Of a DNA stretch of 6,553 bases, positions 6,530-6,553 are shown in pieces (the first letter of the stretch is position 1; each line of letters opens with the position of its first letter). A program made the position numbers and the translations under genes. The DNA lies in contig DLGZ01000042.1 in NCBI GenBank assembly GCA_002482965.1, forward strand, positions 1 through 6,553, read 5' to 3'. Below the pieces are notes generated by a model. It saw only the letters and a program-made list of their open reading frames with translations, searched no databases and was not told where the DNA came from. This stretch comes from Verrucomicrobiaceae bacterium UBA7681 (lineage in GTDB: Bacteria; Verrucomicrobiota; Verrucomicrobiia; Verrucomicrobiales; Verrucomicrobiaceae).

Positions 6530-6553
6530 CCTCCGATATGGACTGCGGTCGCG
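6530..6553. repeat. Intergenic hairpin repeat, copy B (cut by window end)
   Basis: These last 24 bases match 4329-4352 with one difference (C for T at 6550). The repeat clearly runs off the window. With copy A upstream, the lnt gene is bracketed by two copies in the same orientation about 2.2 kb apart. Confidence 0.65.

Overview
The window looks like chromosomal DNA from a member of the Verrucomicrobiota, probably near Prosthecobacter or Verrucomicrobium. This is inferred from content, not from a marker gene. The main pointers are a large exported protein with the dehydrogenase-like propeller and haem-binding tail typical of the Planctomycetes-Verrucomicrobia group, the high GC content, and intergenic GC-rich hairpins of a kind I associate with these genomes. 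No phage, plasmid, CRISPR, tRNA or rRNA sequence is visible.

Layout. Bases 1-230 hold no convincing gene, but carry a strong hairpin, a perfect 12-bp palindrome and a terminator-like hairpin. Bases 231-1103 (minus strand) encode a secreted alpha/beta-hydrolase of the feruloyl/acetyl esterase type. Bases 1104-1406 are non-coding and mostly filled by a 146-bp palindromic, MITE-like element. Bases 1407-4235 (minus) encode a 942-residue exported multidomain protein: a short ThuA-like N-terminus, a sorbosone/glucose-dehydrogenase-like propeller, a helical repeat region, a carbohydrate-binding-module-like domain and a c-type cytochrome tail with CKNCH. Bases 4236-4766 form a divergent intergenic region with at least three repeat elements. 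Bases 4767-6461 (plus) encode apolipoprotein N-acyltransferase (Lnt). The last 92 bases are intergenic and end inside a second copy of a repeat that also lies upstream of lnt.

How the genes fit together. The two minus-strand genes both encode exported proteins plausibly aimed at carbohydrates: an esterase that would remove acyl groups, and a haem-linked dehydrogenase-like protein with a sugar-binding-type domain. They are 303 bp apart with a repeat between them, so an operon is doubtful. Lnt is a housekeeping inner-membrane enzyme that finishes lipoprotein maturation; its link to the other two is only that it serves the cell envelope.

I did not find a clearly new biological system. The most interesting material is the repeat content between genes and the domain order of the 942-residue protein.
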